A DNA stretch of 12,221 nt from JAYQPD01 sp046050105 (GTDB lineage: Bacteria > Patescibacteriota > Minisyncoccia > Phycocordibacterales > UBA918): the NCBI GenBank assembly GCA_046050105.1, contig JBJOQE010000080.1, positions 1 to 12,221 of the forward strand, in the 5' to 3' direction. A model generated the notes under the pieces. It did no database searches. It was not told where the DNA came from and saw only the letters and a list, made by a program, of their open reading frames with translations. Below are positions 5,986 through 11,982 of the stretch, in pieces (position 1 is the first letter of the stretch; every line of letters begins with the position of its first letter). The position numbers and the translations under genes are program-made.

Positions 5986-6481
5986 CGTGTTACAGTCCAT
6001 TCAGACCCTAGAAAACACTGAGAGGAAAAAGCTTTTGCTCCACAAAAATCACACTCCGAGCACCGCCATTGCGGCACTCATATTTTTTGCGTGTCACCCT
6101 CCTGCAACAGTGGTCCGCGGCATCTACCTGATGGATGCCGAGACAGTTGCCAAAGCGCTGGTTCAATATCTAAAGCAGAACCGAACGGAGATCAAGATTC
6201 GTGTCACCCGAAGTGGGGTGCGCATCTGGATCCGTGACAGGCTGTGGGACACCTATTCTGCCCAAGCCTTCACCTACCGGGCGTATGCCGAAGAGAAGAA
6301 GTTAAAGCATGAGCGCAAGATGCATACTGGCCTCGCGCACCTCCCTGACATTATGCACGCCATGCGCTGGGCGCGGAGCTTGGGCTGTGACGAAATGCGT
6401 CACTTCGATTTTTCGTTCCCTATCAATGAGCGGTGCACCAAGCAGCTCATTAAGGAAATTGAGCGTCGGCTCAAAAACTAA
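5975..6481 (+). CDS. Protein of unknown function (168 aa)
   Basis: The frame is open from GTG 5936 inside the IS, but the native gene must start right of the IS. ATG 5975 gives 168 residues but lies inside the palindrome. TTG at 6035 has a GAGAGG 9 bases before it and would follow the TTGACA/TACAGT promoter; it gives 148 residues. No domain is recognised. The protein is basic and helical-looking, without a signal peptide; a hydrophobic stretch IAALIFFACHPPATVV occurs near residue 35. Noticeable segments are RVTRSGVRIWIRDRLWDTYS, and LAHLPDIMHAMRWARSLGCDEM before a charged C-terminus (KQLIKEIERRLKN). A strong terminator follows 6 bases after the stop. The IS sits directly at its upstream palindrome, which may alter its expression. 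Confidence 0.7.
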   Translation: MSNIVLQSIQTLENTERKKLLLHKNHTPSTAIAALIFFACHPPATVVRGIYLMDAETVAKALVQYLKQNRTEIKIRVTRSGVRIWIRDRLWDTYSAQAFTYRAYAEEKKLKHERKMHTGLAHLPDIMHAMRWARSLGCDEMRHFDFSFPINERCTKQLIKEIERRLKN

Positions 6482-6486
6482 ACCAC

Positions 6487-6519
6487 GCCGCGGCACACTA
6501 TGTGTGCCGCGGCTTTTTT
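6487..6519 (+). terminator. Intrinsic terminator of the 168-aa gene
   Basis: A perfect 12-bp GC-rich stem (6487-6498 with 6502-6513) with loop TAT is followed by six T. Confidence 0.95.
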
Positions 6520-6526
6520 CCACACC

Positions 6527-6556
6527 TTGCGCTCATGAGCACCTACGTGGTACATT
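6527..6556 (+). promoter_or_regulatory. Probable promoter of the 165-aa gene
   Basis: TTGCGC at 6527-6532 and TACATT at 6551-6556 are 18 bases apart. Downstream, the leader holds a 7-bp hairpin (6564-6570 with 6574-6580, one G-U) and then AAGGAG at 6589-6594. Confidence 0.45.
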
Positions 6557-6600
6557 CCTAGGCCCTCGGATAGTCTGAGGATGTTCTCAAGGAGATACTC

Positions 6601-7098
6601 ATGAAGTTATTGTGTTCCACTTCCTTTGTTGGAGCGATGGCTGTGGCCGCTCTGGAGTCAAAGCTGCTGATTGTGGAGGATCACACCCGTCATACATTCA
6701 GCAAAAACTTTGTGGACGAGTTTGCCAAAGTGGCAGAAGGATTAGGGCTCATCTTGGGCACAAACTTCTTCGTCACGCGCGGCGACGATGCCACGGTACA
6801 GCTCATTATCGCCGGCGAGCACGCGGTGCAGAAGGTCATTGATGAGGTGAAACGCCGCGACATCAGTATTGCCGATATGCCGGTCTTCAAAAATCGAAAC
6901 GGTATGTTTACCGCAAGCTTTACCAAAATGGAGTTCATGCATGCGCTCCGCTACGGCATCGCGACAGTGAAGCATCTCGACCCGAAACGAGTAGTGTTTG
7001 CCAAAATGGTGGACTCTGCTTGGATTGCCAAGGTGTCGACATTGGCAGCGGTGTCAGACACCCCAGCGATGCGCGAACTGCTGAAGCAGGCAGCGTAA
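6601..7098 (+). CDS. Protein of unknown function (165 aa)
   Basis: The ATG at 6601 has a near-perfect Shine-Dalgarno site, AAGGAG at 6589-6594, six bases upstream; this is one of the few clear ones in the window and fixes the start. The product looks soluble and of mixed alpha/beta type. An N-terminal hydrophobic stretch (VGAMAVAALESKLLIV) looks more like a buried strand and helix than a signal, since charged residues break it. It then has a segment rich in FAKVAEGLGLILGTNFFV and a helical C-terminus ending MRELLKQAA. I recognise no family motif or catalytic residues. It is a single-gene unit between two terminators. Its strong ribosome site, against mostly leaderless neighbours, suggests good expression, but this is inference. 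Confidence 0.75.
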   Translation: MKLLCSTSFVGAMAVAALESKLLIVEDHTRHTFSKNFVDEFAKVAEGLGLILGTNFFVTRGDDATVQLIIAGEHAVQKVIDEVKRRDISIADMPVFKNRNGMFTASFTKMEFMHALRYGIATVKHLDPKRVVFAKMVDSAWIAKVSTLAAVSDTPAMRELLKQAA

Positions 7099-7105
7099 CA
7101 AAAAG

Positions 7106-7129
7106 CCCCTCAATCTTTTGATTGAGGGG
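7106..7129. terminator. Shared terminator of two convergent genes
   Basis: A perfect 10-bp stem (7106-7115 with 7120-7129) has a TTTT loop. On the minus strand it is followed by CTTTTT, on the plus strand by TATTTCTT. It serves the DUF5667-like gene best and probably also the 165-aa gene. Confidence 0.88.
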
Positions 7130-7150
7130 TATTTCTTATGGCGTCAGTTT

Positions 7151-8485
7151 TTATTCAGTAGTCGTTGATGTCTCCGTAGGTGTCGTGGTGGCTGTCTCAG
7201 TAACCATGAGTGAAGACTCCACTTCCTCTCTCACAGTCGCCATAATTTCAAGATCCTTAATAAGCGCACGCGCGTCTAGAACCAACACCAGACCAGCTTC
7301 AGTATCGCCTGTCGTGCGCGCTGCTTCGATCGCCTCTATGAGGCGTTCGACCTCGCGGTACCCTTCATCATATTTCACCATGAGTGATGCGTCCTGGACT
7401 TCAGAGCGCCGTGTACGCAGAGTTACGGCATCATTCTTAAGTGACTCGAGATCTGCCGAGAGTGCTGCGGTTTGCTCTTCAGAGGTGAGTTTCTTAGGTA
7501 CCAACGTATCAAGTGCAACCGTAGTGCGGATGTCGAGGTCAGTCATAAAACTCACCATTTTTTCAATATCGCCGAAAGCGGTCCTTTGAAGCACGAGGGC
7601 CTGCTCACGTTTACCTGTTTGGTGCATGACCTGAGCTTCCTGCATAGAACGCTCAATATCTATAAGGCGACGCTCAATATCTGCACGTTCGCTCTCTGAC
7701 ACAGATGCCGCAATGGTAGTGAACAATTCGCGTGCGCGAGTTGTCTCTGTTTCAAGGAGTGCATCCATACGTTCTGATGAAAGCGCTGCATCACGCGTGG
7801 GGTCATGTACATCAACACCCACTTTCGCCGCTTCAACAGCAAGTGCAAGTGAATCGATCGTGGTTGATGCACTCGTGCTGGCACCATCGGTGGCCAGAAT
7901 AGCGGTCTGGACCTCGAGCGTTGAGGAGAGTGCTGCTTGGGCAACCTCCGCACCTTCAGCGTCAGTAACACGCAGTTCGGCAATTTCGCGTGACGCATTC
8001 TCAGTATGTTCGCGCATCGTGGCAGCGAGTGTTGCCTCGGTTTCATCTGTGAGTTTGCCCTCCTTTGCGAGAAGACGCGCTTCAGCCACTCGGCGCTCCA
8101 CGCGTTCTGCTTGCCACGCAATACGATCCGCACTATCCCACGTAAGTGACGCCATCACCTCTTCGTTCACATTCACTTTCATAAGATAAAGCGCATCGCC
8201 CGGCACTGCACGTTCAGCAAAAGCTGGCACACCCACAAGCAGCATAAGCATGAACACGCCCGCAAACGTGCGGAACTGCCATGAGCTGAAGCGCACCCTC
8301 ACAAACGATTCTGAGGTGAGCGTGGAAGCAGCGAGCTTTGACGCAGGGGCCTCTTGAAGCGGTACGCGCACCGGGTGATACTCCATGTACGAAACAAGGC
8401 GCTCGCGGAGCGCACGCTTTTCAGCCGCCCGCATGCGGACGGTTTTTGCATAGAGTTCCCAAGTTGTTTGTTTACGATACTTCAT
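7151..8485 (-). CDS. DUF5667-like single-pass membrane protein, putative sigma regulator
   Basis: This 444-residue protein has a charged cytoplasmic N-terminus (1-70), one transmembrane segment (about 73-90), and directly after it AVPGDALYLMKVNVNEEV (93-110), which resembles the start of DUF5667 domains (LPGDxLYxLK). The rest is long, acidic and helical, with coiled-coil-like stretches (about 117-180 and 250-420), and ends in a Thr-rich tail (TTTPTETSTTTE). Its ATG overlaps the TGA of the upstream ECF sigma gene (ATGA, 8482-8485), so the two are translationally coupled. DUF5667 proteins are often found beside ECF sigma factors; the short N-terminus could bind the sigma factor and the outer part could sense an envelope signal. 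That role is inference; no zinc-binding anti-sigma motif (HxxxCxxC) is seen. A terminator follows. Confidence 0.75.
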   Translation of the reverse strand: MKYRKQTTWELYAKTVRMRAAEKRALRERLVSYMEYHPVRVPLQEAPASKLAASTLTSESFVRVRFSSWQFRTFAGVFMLMLLVGVPAFAERAVPGDALYLMKVNVNEEVMASLTWDSADRIAWQAERVERRVAEARLLAKEGKLTDETEATLAATMREHTENASREIAELRVTDAEGAEVAQAALSSTLEVQTAILATDGASTSASTTIDSLALAVEAAKVGVDVHDPTRDAALSSERMDALLETETTRARELFTTIAASVSESERADIERRLIDIERSMQEAQVMHQTGKREQALVLQRTAFGDIEKMVSFMTDLDIRTTVALDTLVPKKLTSEEQTAALSADLESLKNDAVTLRTRRSEVQDASLMVKYDEGYREVERLIEAIEAARTTGDTEAGLVLVLDARALIKDLEIMATVREEVESSLMVTETATTTPTETSTTTE

Positions 8486-9039
8486 GATGTGGTGTCGTCA
8501 TTCCTTCCCTCTTCGAGGAGTGCCTTGAGCACTTTGAGTCCCCGATGAAGCCGCACAGAGACAACGTTTTCAGTCTCTTCGATGAGCGCTGCTATTTCTT
8601 TTGGTCCGAGGCCGTCGACAAACCTGAGTGTGAGCACCTCACGATACGTATCCGGGAGCTGGCTTATACGTTCAATCGCACGACGTGCATCCATCTGATC
8701 AGCAACTGCATCCACCGACCCTTCATGCAACTCCTTAAAGGTGCCCTCATCAATACCTTCTCTTTCAAGAAGCGCATCGAGCGATTCCTCTTTTCGCTTA
8801 CGATACTCGTCGATAATGAGGTTATTCAGGATTTTATAGAGGAACGGACGGTAGGAATCTATCTCGTTTCCTGCACGTATATACCCCCACGCTTTGGTGA
8901 ATGCGTCGTGAGTGAGCTCTATGGCACGTTCTCTATCCGAAATGCGGATAGATGCGTGCCGAAACAGCGCATCGCTATACTCGTCGAACGCCTTCAAAAA
9001 ACGCTCTTCGTGGCTCCCTTTCTGTGCTTGTTGGCCCAT
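8482..9039 (-). CDS. ECF-type RNA polymerase sigma factor
   Basis: The 185-residue protein has the two domains of extracytoplasmic-function sigma factors. Region 2 (about 14-83) includes RAIELTHDAFTKAW and RPFLYKILNNLIIDEYRKRK, the helices that bind the beta' clamp and the -10 element. Region 4 (about 118-172) includes ISQLPDTYREVLTLRFVDGLGPKEIA and the recognition part VVSVRLHRGLKVLK, which reads the -35. A linker of about 35 acidic residues joins them. The ATG is 8 bases after a perfect TATAAT on the minus strand, so the mRNA is probably leaderless. It overlaps the following membrane protein gene by four bases, the usual layout of a sigma factor and its regulator. The promoter it controls is unknown; no second copy of a -35/-10 pattern pointing to autoregulation was identified. 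Confidence 0.93.
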   Translation of the reverse strand: MGQQAQKGSHEERFLKAFDEYSDALFRHASIRISDRERAIELTHDAFTKAWGYIRAGNEIDSYRPFLYKILNNLIIDEYRKRKEESLDALLEREGIDEGTFKELHEGSVDAVADQMDARRAIERISQLPDTYREVLTLRFVDGLGPKEIAALIEETENVVSVRLHRGLKVLKALLEEGRNDDTTS

Positions 9040-9047
9040 GTGGAACC

Positions 9048-9053
9048 ATTATA
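9048..9053 (-). promoter_or_regulatory. -10 element of the sigma gene, leaderless
   Basis: The minus strand reads TATAAT, with 8 bases to the ATG at 9039. Transcription should start at or next to the start codon. No convincing -35 is seen. Confidence 0.6.
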
Positions 9054-9110
9054 TATAAGGACGTGCGAGTGGGCTAACCCTTTCACGCACAACCGCGAAC
9101 GAGCTCGCAG

Positions 9111-9890
9111 TTAGTTTTTAAGAAATGCGACTATTTCACGCCAGGTTTCGGGCTCCATTACCTCACTGAGGCCGAAATGACCGCCACGCTTCGAAACCTT
9201 AAGTTCTGCATCGGTAACTACTGCATAGCGCTCTACAGAGGCAATGTCGACCACTACGTCGTCTTCGGCGTGGAATATGAGCACCTTTTGCGCGGCAATG
9301 CGGTCAAAGGCCGTCATTGGATTATAAAAAGTGCCTTTTGCCAGCCTTTTATACCCATTTTTTACGATACGATACCCTTCTCCGTACACTTCTTTGGTAA
9401 AGGCATCCATCTCGGCAAGCGTTTCAGCTCTGGAAGGAGCAGTCCAATCGCATACAGGAGAGAAAGCAATAACCTTCGCAATGCGCGGATCCACAGAAAG
9501 GAAAAAGGCTGCTGGTCCACCGAAACTTGATGCGATGAGATATATTTTTGGCTTTTTTGGGAATCGATACTCCTTCCCTTCATAAAGACTCATAAGTGGT
9601 TTTGCAAGCGCATCAATTACTTCCCGTATGTCCTCCGTGGGTTCGTTTTTAAGAAACACACCCGAGCTCTCCCAGGCCCCACGATACCGTGGCAGCACGA
9701 CATAAAAGCCCTTGCTCGCCAAAAAGCCCATAAGGGAGCTCTTTCCTGGCATTGAAGGAGCGCCCTGGCAAAGCACAATCACCCGCCCTTGCGCTTGGTG
9801 CACTTTCGAAGTTGGCACTGCGAATTCAGCGACAATATCCTTACCAATACGTGTGCGATGAATGGTGATTGTATGCATACTTATAGCCAT
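9111..9890 (-). CDS. Alpha/beta hydrolase (serine hydrolase, peptidase/esterase type)
   Basis: A 259-residue enzyme of the alpha/beta-hydrolase fold, probably cytoplasmic, as no signal peptide is present. Visible parts are an oxyanion-region strand GRVIVLCQGAPSMPG (35-49), VVLPRYRGAWESSG (64-77), the nucleophile elbow IASSFGG with Ser122 (Ala replaces the first Gly of GxSxG), the acid in FHAEDD (Asp210 or 211), and His238 in RGGHFGL. The order fits prolyl-oligopeptidase/serine-aminopeptidase-like hydrolases; the substrate is unknown. ATG 9890 overlaps the end of corA by 10 bases; ATG 9878, two bases after the corA stop, is an equally good start and would shorten the protein by four residues. 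Either way it is probably co-transcribed with corA. About 70 bases separate it from the sigma gene. Confidence 0.85.
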   Translation of the reverse strand: MAISMHTITIHRTRIGKDIVAEFAVPTSKVHQAQGRVIVLCQGAPSMPGKSSLMGFLASKGFYVVLPRYRGAWESSGVFLKNEPTEDIREVIDALAKPLMSLYEGKEYRFPKKPKIYLIASSFGGPAAFFLSVDPRIAKVIAFSPVCDWTAPSRAETLAEMDAFTKEVYGEGYRIVKNGYKRLAKGTFYNPMTAFDRIAAQKVLIFHAEDDVVVDIASVERYAVVTDAELKVSKRGGHFGLSEVMEPETWREIVAFLKN

Positions 9891-10804
9891 CTTTTACGTG
9901 AAAAATAACGCCACACCGCCCCCATAAACACGCCAATAAACCCAAGGATATACCAGAAAGCGAACCTGTTTTCTCCAAACGGCAGCGCCACATTCATGCC
10001 GTACAACGAAGAAATCGTCATGGGGATGGTGAGGATAATCGTGAAGGCGGCCAACATGCGGATGGCGGTATTCAGGTTGTTGGTGAGAATTGATTCATGG
10101 GCCGATCGAATGTTCTGACTCGCCTTTAAGATAGAGGTGGCAGAATCAACTAACTGATTGTTTGCAATAGTGAGGTCTTCCACCAAAGCAACATCTTCCT
10201 TAAAGAGCTGGAGGAAGTTCCCCATGAGCACCTGCTTCAGCCATGCATTGGTAGGTACCAATGCATTCGCAATATCGTTCAGTGCATTTTCGTATTCGAC
10301 GAGCCGTTCAATGTTGCGATTCCGTATCTTGCGTAGGTCCACTCGTGCACGGTTTACACTCCGACGAATGCGCGTCAGCTCAGTTCCATACTCGTCGGCA
10401 ATAGCCTTCATAAACTCCAAAAACAGCTTAGTTTTCTGCGTAGTGACCACCAGGCGCGCACCATTACGAAAGGTCTCAAGAAATGGTGCAGCGGCGATGA
10501 CCAGGGTGAGCACAAACGACTCCCCTACGACGATAAGAATCGGCGCAGTGTCCGCGTGCTCCTCATCACCATCGAGAAGGTAACGAGTGAAGAAATAAGC
10601 GGCATTGCCGGAACGTTCAAAACGTGGCACCTCAAAAAAGTCGCGTGCGTCTTGTAAAATGGTGGTATCCAGTCCAAAATCGCGTGTGAGCGCGTCAACT
10701 TCTTCTTGAGAAGGGCTAACCGCATCAACCCACACGCCAGGGCGTGGCTCAGCAAACACCTGCAAGCTATCATCTTTCACGCTTTTAAAGTGGTACGTAA
10801 TCAT
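9881..10804 (-). CDS. corA: CorA-family magnesium/divalent cation channel
   Basis: CorA proteins are pentameric inner-membrane channels for Mg2+ (also Co2+ or Ni2+). From the ATG at 10804 the product has 307 residues, a normal family length. The N-terminal part forms the cytoplasmic alpha/beta funnel (about 1-130) followed by long charged helices (about 125-245). Two membrane segments lie at about 247-267 and 281-299, joined by the signature YGMN at 268-271 and an acidic periplasmic loop. The C-terminus is short and basic (SRKRWL). The frame stays open far upstream to 11110, but that extension runs through the antisense of tRNA-Pro and is not coding. A TGGTATTGT extended -10 (10822-10830) would give a leader of about 11 nt. 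Transport specificity cannot be told from sequence. Confidence 0.93.
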   Translation of the reverse strand: MITYHFKSVKDDSLQVFAEPRPGVWVDAVSPSQEEVDALTRDFGLDTTILQDARDFFEVPRFERSGNAAYFFTRYLLDGDEEHADTAPILIVVGESFVLTLVIAAAPFLETFRNGARLVVTTQKTKLFLEFMKAIADEYGTELTRIRRSVNRARVDLRKIRNRNIERLVEYENALNDIANALVPTNAWLKQVLMGNFLQLFKEDVALVEDLTIANNQLVDSATSILKASQNIRSAHESILTNNLNTAIRMLAAFTIILTIPMTISSLYGMNVALPFGENRFAFWYILGFIGVFMGAVWRYFSRKRWL

Positions 10805-10821
10805 ACGAGCGAATTCTGCAC

Positions 10822-10830
10822 ACAATACCA
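10822..10830 (-). promoter_or_regulatory. Possible extended -10 promoter of corA
   Basis: The minus strand reads TGGTATTGT, 17 bases before the ATG at 10804. The -35 is poor. It would start transcription about 11 bases before the gene. Confidence 0.4.
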
Positions 10831-10898
10831 CAAGAAGAGAAAAACGAGACAGTGGCAGGAAGGTGGATAGAAATAATTGGATTTTTAGTACCAATACA

Positions 10899-10907
10899 TG
10901 GTATCCT
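10899..10907 (+). promoter_or_regulatory. Extended -10 promoter of tRNA-Pro
   Basis: TGGTATCCT is an extended -10 element 18 bases before the mature tRNA. Initiation near 10914 leaves a short 5' leader of about 12 nt. Confidence 0.5.
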
Positions 10908-10925
10908 ACGGCGTTGCAGACGAAG

Positions 10926-10996
10926 CGGGGCGTAGTATACCGGTAGTACGTCTGGTTTGGGACCAGATAGACCGAGTTCGATTCTCGGCGCCCCGA
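10926..10996 (+). tRNA. tRNA-Pro (anticodon UGG)
   Basis: A full cloverleaf is present: acceptor CGGGGCG/CGCCCCG, D-stem GTAT/GTAC with GG in the loop, anticodon stem TCTGG/CCAGA with loop TTTGGGA (anticodon UGG), T-stem CCGAG/CTCGG with a normal TTCGATT loop, and discriminator A. CCA is not encoded (CAA follows). Confidence 0.96.
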
Positions 10997-11085
10997 CAAA
11001 TATACAGAACAAAGGAGGCAGCGAGAGCAAAAGATGGCTGTAACGAAGGTTTGCATGATCCTTCGATTCTCGGCGCCCCGACAAA
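10977..11085 (+). repeat. Exact duplicate of the tRNA-Pro 3' end (att-like direct repeat)
   Basis: The 24 bases 10977-11000 (T-loop, 3' T-stem, 3' acceptor strand, discriminator and four bases beyond) recur exactly at 11062-11085, 85 bases downstream. The second copy lacks the 5' strands, so it is not a tRNA. Such 3'-end duplications are typical of integration sites of elements that use tRNA genes, but only about 60 bases lie between the copies, so at most a remnant remains. Confidence 0.8.
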
Positions 11086-11141
11086 ATAAAAAATGACCCA
11101 TGTGGGTCATTTTTAATTTTTAGGGTGCCGAGGATCGAAGG
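11060..11141 (+). repeat. Inverted repeat made of tRNA-Pro 3' fragments around a terminator
   Basis: Bases 11060-11079 (ccttcgattctcggcgcccc) match the reverse complement of 11122-11141 with three differences. As plus-strand RNA two of these are G-U pairs, giving a stem of about 19 bp around the terminator. CGAAGG at 11044-11049 can pair with the same CCTTCG (11060-11065), forming a competing hairpin. Confidence 0.6.
11089..11114. terminator. Terminator downstream of tRNA-Pro
   Basis: A perfect 11-bp stem (11089-11099 with 11104-11114) has five A and five T at its base, with further T after it on both strands. It ends the tRNA-Pro transcript and may act in both directions. Confidence 0.82.
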
Positions 11142-11145
11142 ACGG

Positions 11146-11171
11146 AAAAAACCTGCTGAGAGCAGGTTTTT
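11146..11171 (-). terminator. Minus-strand intrinsic terminator
   Basis: An 11-bp stem (11147-11157 with 11161-11171) with loop GAG is followed on the minus strand by six T. It would stop leftward transcripts coming from the yraN side before they reach tRNA-Pro. Confidence 0.7.
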
Positions 11172-11177
11172 GAGTCG

Positions 11178-11236
11178 GGGCCGCAAGCACTTACTGATTT
11201 TCGAGTGAAGCATCGAAAACAGTTAGTGACTTGGGC
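11178..11236. repeat. Long imperfect hairpin in the gene-free gap
   Basis: From outside in: GGCC 11178-11181 with 11233-11236, CAAG with CTTG, CAC with GTG, then ACTG with CAGT and TTTTCG with CGAAAA, broken by two mismatches and two single-base bulges, around a 10-nt loop. The rest of the gap to 11389 has no ORF I trust; it holds small hairpins (11305-11317) and a repeated AATCACCC (11301, 11344). Confidence 0.5.
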
Positions 11237-11374
11237 CGATTCTCGATAGTCTAAAATACTCAGTGACTTGTGACTGACCAAGGCTGTGCACGTCTATACC
11301 AATCACCCGACACGGGTAAGTCACCATTTCTTCATAACACTCAAATCACCCTTACCACAAGCCATATTATCATA

Positions 11375-11391
11375 AAGGACACTGTGTCCTT
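11375..11391 (-). terminator. Possible weak terminator at the end of the yraN-like gene
   Basis: A perfect 7-bp stem (11375-11381 with 11385-11391) overlaps the stop codon and is followed on the minus strand by TATGATAAT. There is no proper U-tract, so termination may rely on the hairpin at 11146-11171. Confidence 0.3.
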
Positions 11392-11785
11392 AATCCAAAG
11401 TCACCTGTTCGATAAGCTTACAGTGCCCTACCCTGCGTTCCATATCTATATGCACCGTCATAACATCAATCTGCCAGTCCCCTGCATACTTATGTTCATG
11501 AATCCAGGTCTCAATGGTTCGCATAAGTCGTAAAAGCTTTTCACGTGTAACATTCTCCTCCGGCATGAAAGTATCACGTGGAACAGTATTTTGGTTTACG
11601 TAGTGATACTTTGCACTTTTCACCTCAATAAAATGTACGATACCGTCAGTTCCACGTGCAACAATGTCAATTTCGCCCCATTTCTTAAGGTAATTCCTTG
11701 CTAAAACGGTAAAACCAAGCTGTGTGAGTTTCTGGACTGCAATACCCTCACCCAGATTACCGAAGTTTCGTTTATCGCTGTACAT
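11390..11785 (-). CDS. yraN: YraN/UPF0102 family nuclease-fold protein
   Basis: The 131-residue product has the usual length and motif order of the UPF0102 family, a small restriction-endonuclease-like fold: GNLGEGIAVQKL (9-20), VLARNYLKKWGEIDIVA (27-43), FIEVKSAKY (52-60) and ENVTREKLLRL (77-87). Asp40, Glu54 and Lys56 form the D...ExK nuclease pattern, and Glu13 is also conserved. The biological role of the family is poorly known; links to DNA processing or recombination have been proposed. The ATG at 11785 touches the left edge of the large parS palindrome, so that palindrome takes up the place where its promoter should be. No Shine-Dalgarno site is seen. Occupancy of parS by ParB could therefore affect its expression; this is inference. 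Confidence 0.88.
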   Translation of the reverse strand: MYSDKRNFGNLGEGIAVQKLTQLGFTVLARNYLKKWGEIDIVARGTDGIVHFIEVKSAKYHYVNQNTVPRDTFMPEENVTREKLLRLMRTIETWIHEHKYAGDWQIDVMTVHIDMERRVGHCKLIEQVTLD

Positions 11786-11786
11786 G

Positions 11787-11850
11787 TTTCATGTGAAAGC
11801 AGTAATAAAGTGTTTCACGTGAAACACTTTATTACTGCTTTCACATGAAA
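11787..11850. repeat. Perfect 64-bp palindrome centred on parS
   Basis: Bases 11787-11818 are the exact reverse complement of 11819-11850, with no spacer. The centre is the parS sequence. The outer parts hold parS-like copies at 11785-11800 (13 of 16 consensus bases) and 11837-11852 (11 of 16), each 26 bases from the central site. It could form a cruciform. Confidence 0.97.
11811..11826. promoter_or_regulatory. parS: parS chromosome partition site (ParB/Spo0J binding)
   Basis: TGTTTCACGTGAAACA matches the well-known bacterial parS consensus (TGTTNCACGTGAAACA) at every position. ParB binds it, spreads and loads condensin; such sites cluster near the replication origin. A weaker copy, TGTTCCACATGAAATG, lies at 12203-12218 at the window edge (13 of 16 when the N is allowed). 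No parA or parB gene is in the window. Confidence 0.9.
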
Positions 11851-11950
11851 GCCTTATTATAAGCCATTTTTATAGGACTATTCAAACTACTAAAGTTGTC
11901 TTTTATACACATATCAACAGTACTTATCCCCAGATTTGCTTTTGAGTATT
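11851..11950. other. AT-rich gap with DnaA-box-like nonamers, possible origin segment
   Basis: This gene-free stretch is AT-rich and holds TTATACACA at 11903-11911 (fits the DnaA box TTATNCACA) and TTATCCCCA at 11924-11932 (one change from TTATCCACA), 21 bases apart in the same direction. With parS beside it, an origin-proximal place is likely. Two boxes alone do not prove oriC. Confidence 0.45.
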
Positions 11951-11980
11951 AAAAATGGCTGAGGTGGTCCCTCAGCCATT
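11951..11980 (-). terminator. Terminator of the 53-aa membrane protein gene
   Basis: An 11-bp perfect stem (11954-11964 with 11970-11980) is followed on the minus strand by a T run. It lies two bases after the stop codon. Confidence 0.85.
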
Positions 11981-11982
11981 AG

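Noticed and set aside
7122..8189. Ser-rich plus-strand ORFs opposite the DUF5667-like gene
   Set aside because: They are antisense shadows of a well-supported gene with regular amino-acid use and a coupled neighbour.
8545..9114. Plus-strand ORF of 189 codons opposite the sigma factor
   Set aside because: The minus strand carries an unmistakable sigma-70 region 2/region 4 protein; the opposite frame has no motif.
11001..11085. Second tRNA-Pro or tRNA pseudogene
   Set aside because: Only the T-loop and 3' strands are present; no 5' acceptor, D-arm or anticodon arm can be folded, so it is listed as a repeat.
10805..11110. N-terminal extension of the corA frame
   Set aside because: It runs antisense through tRNA-Pro and its repeat, and adds about 100 residues with no family match. 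The ATG at 10804 gives the normal CorA length.
10785..11213. Minus-strand ORF of 142 codons
   Set aside because: It is the translation of the antisense of tRNA-Pro and of hairpins; the GAPRIELGLSGPKPDVLPVYY type of sequence is a known artefact of translated tRNA genes.
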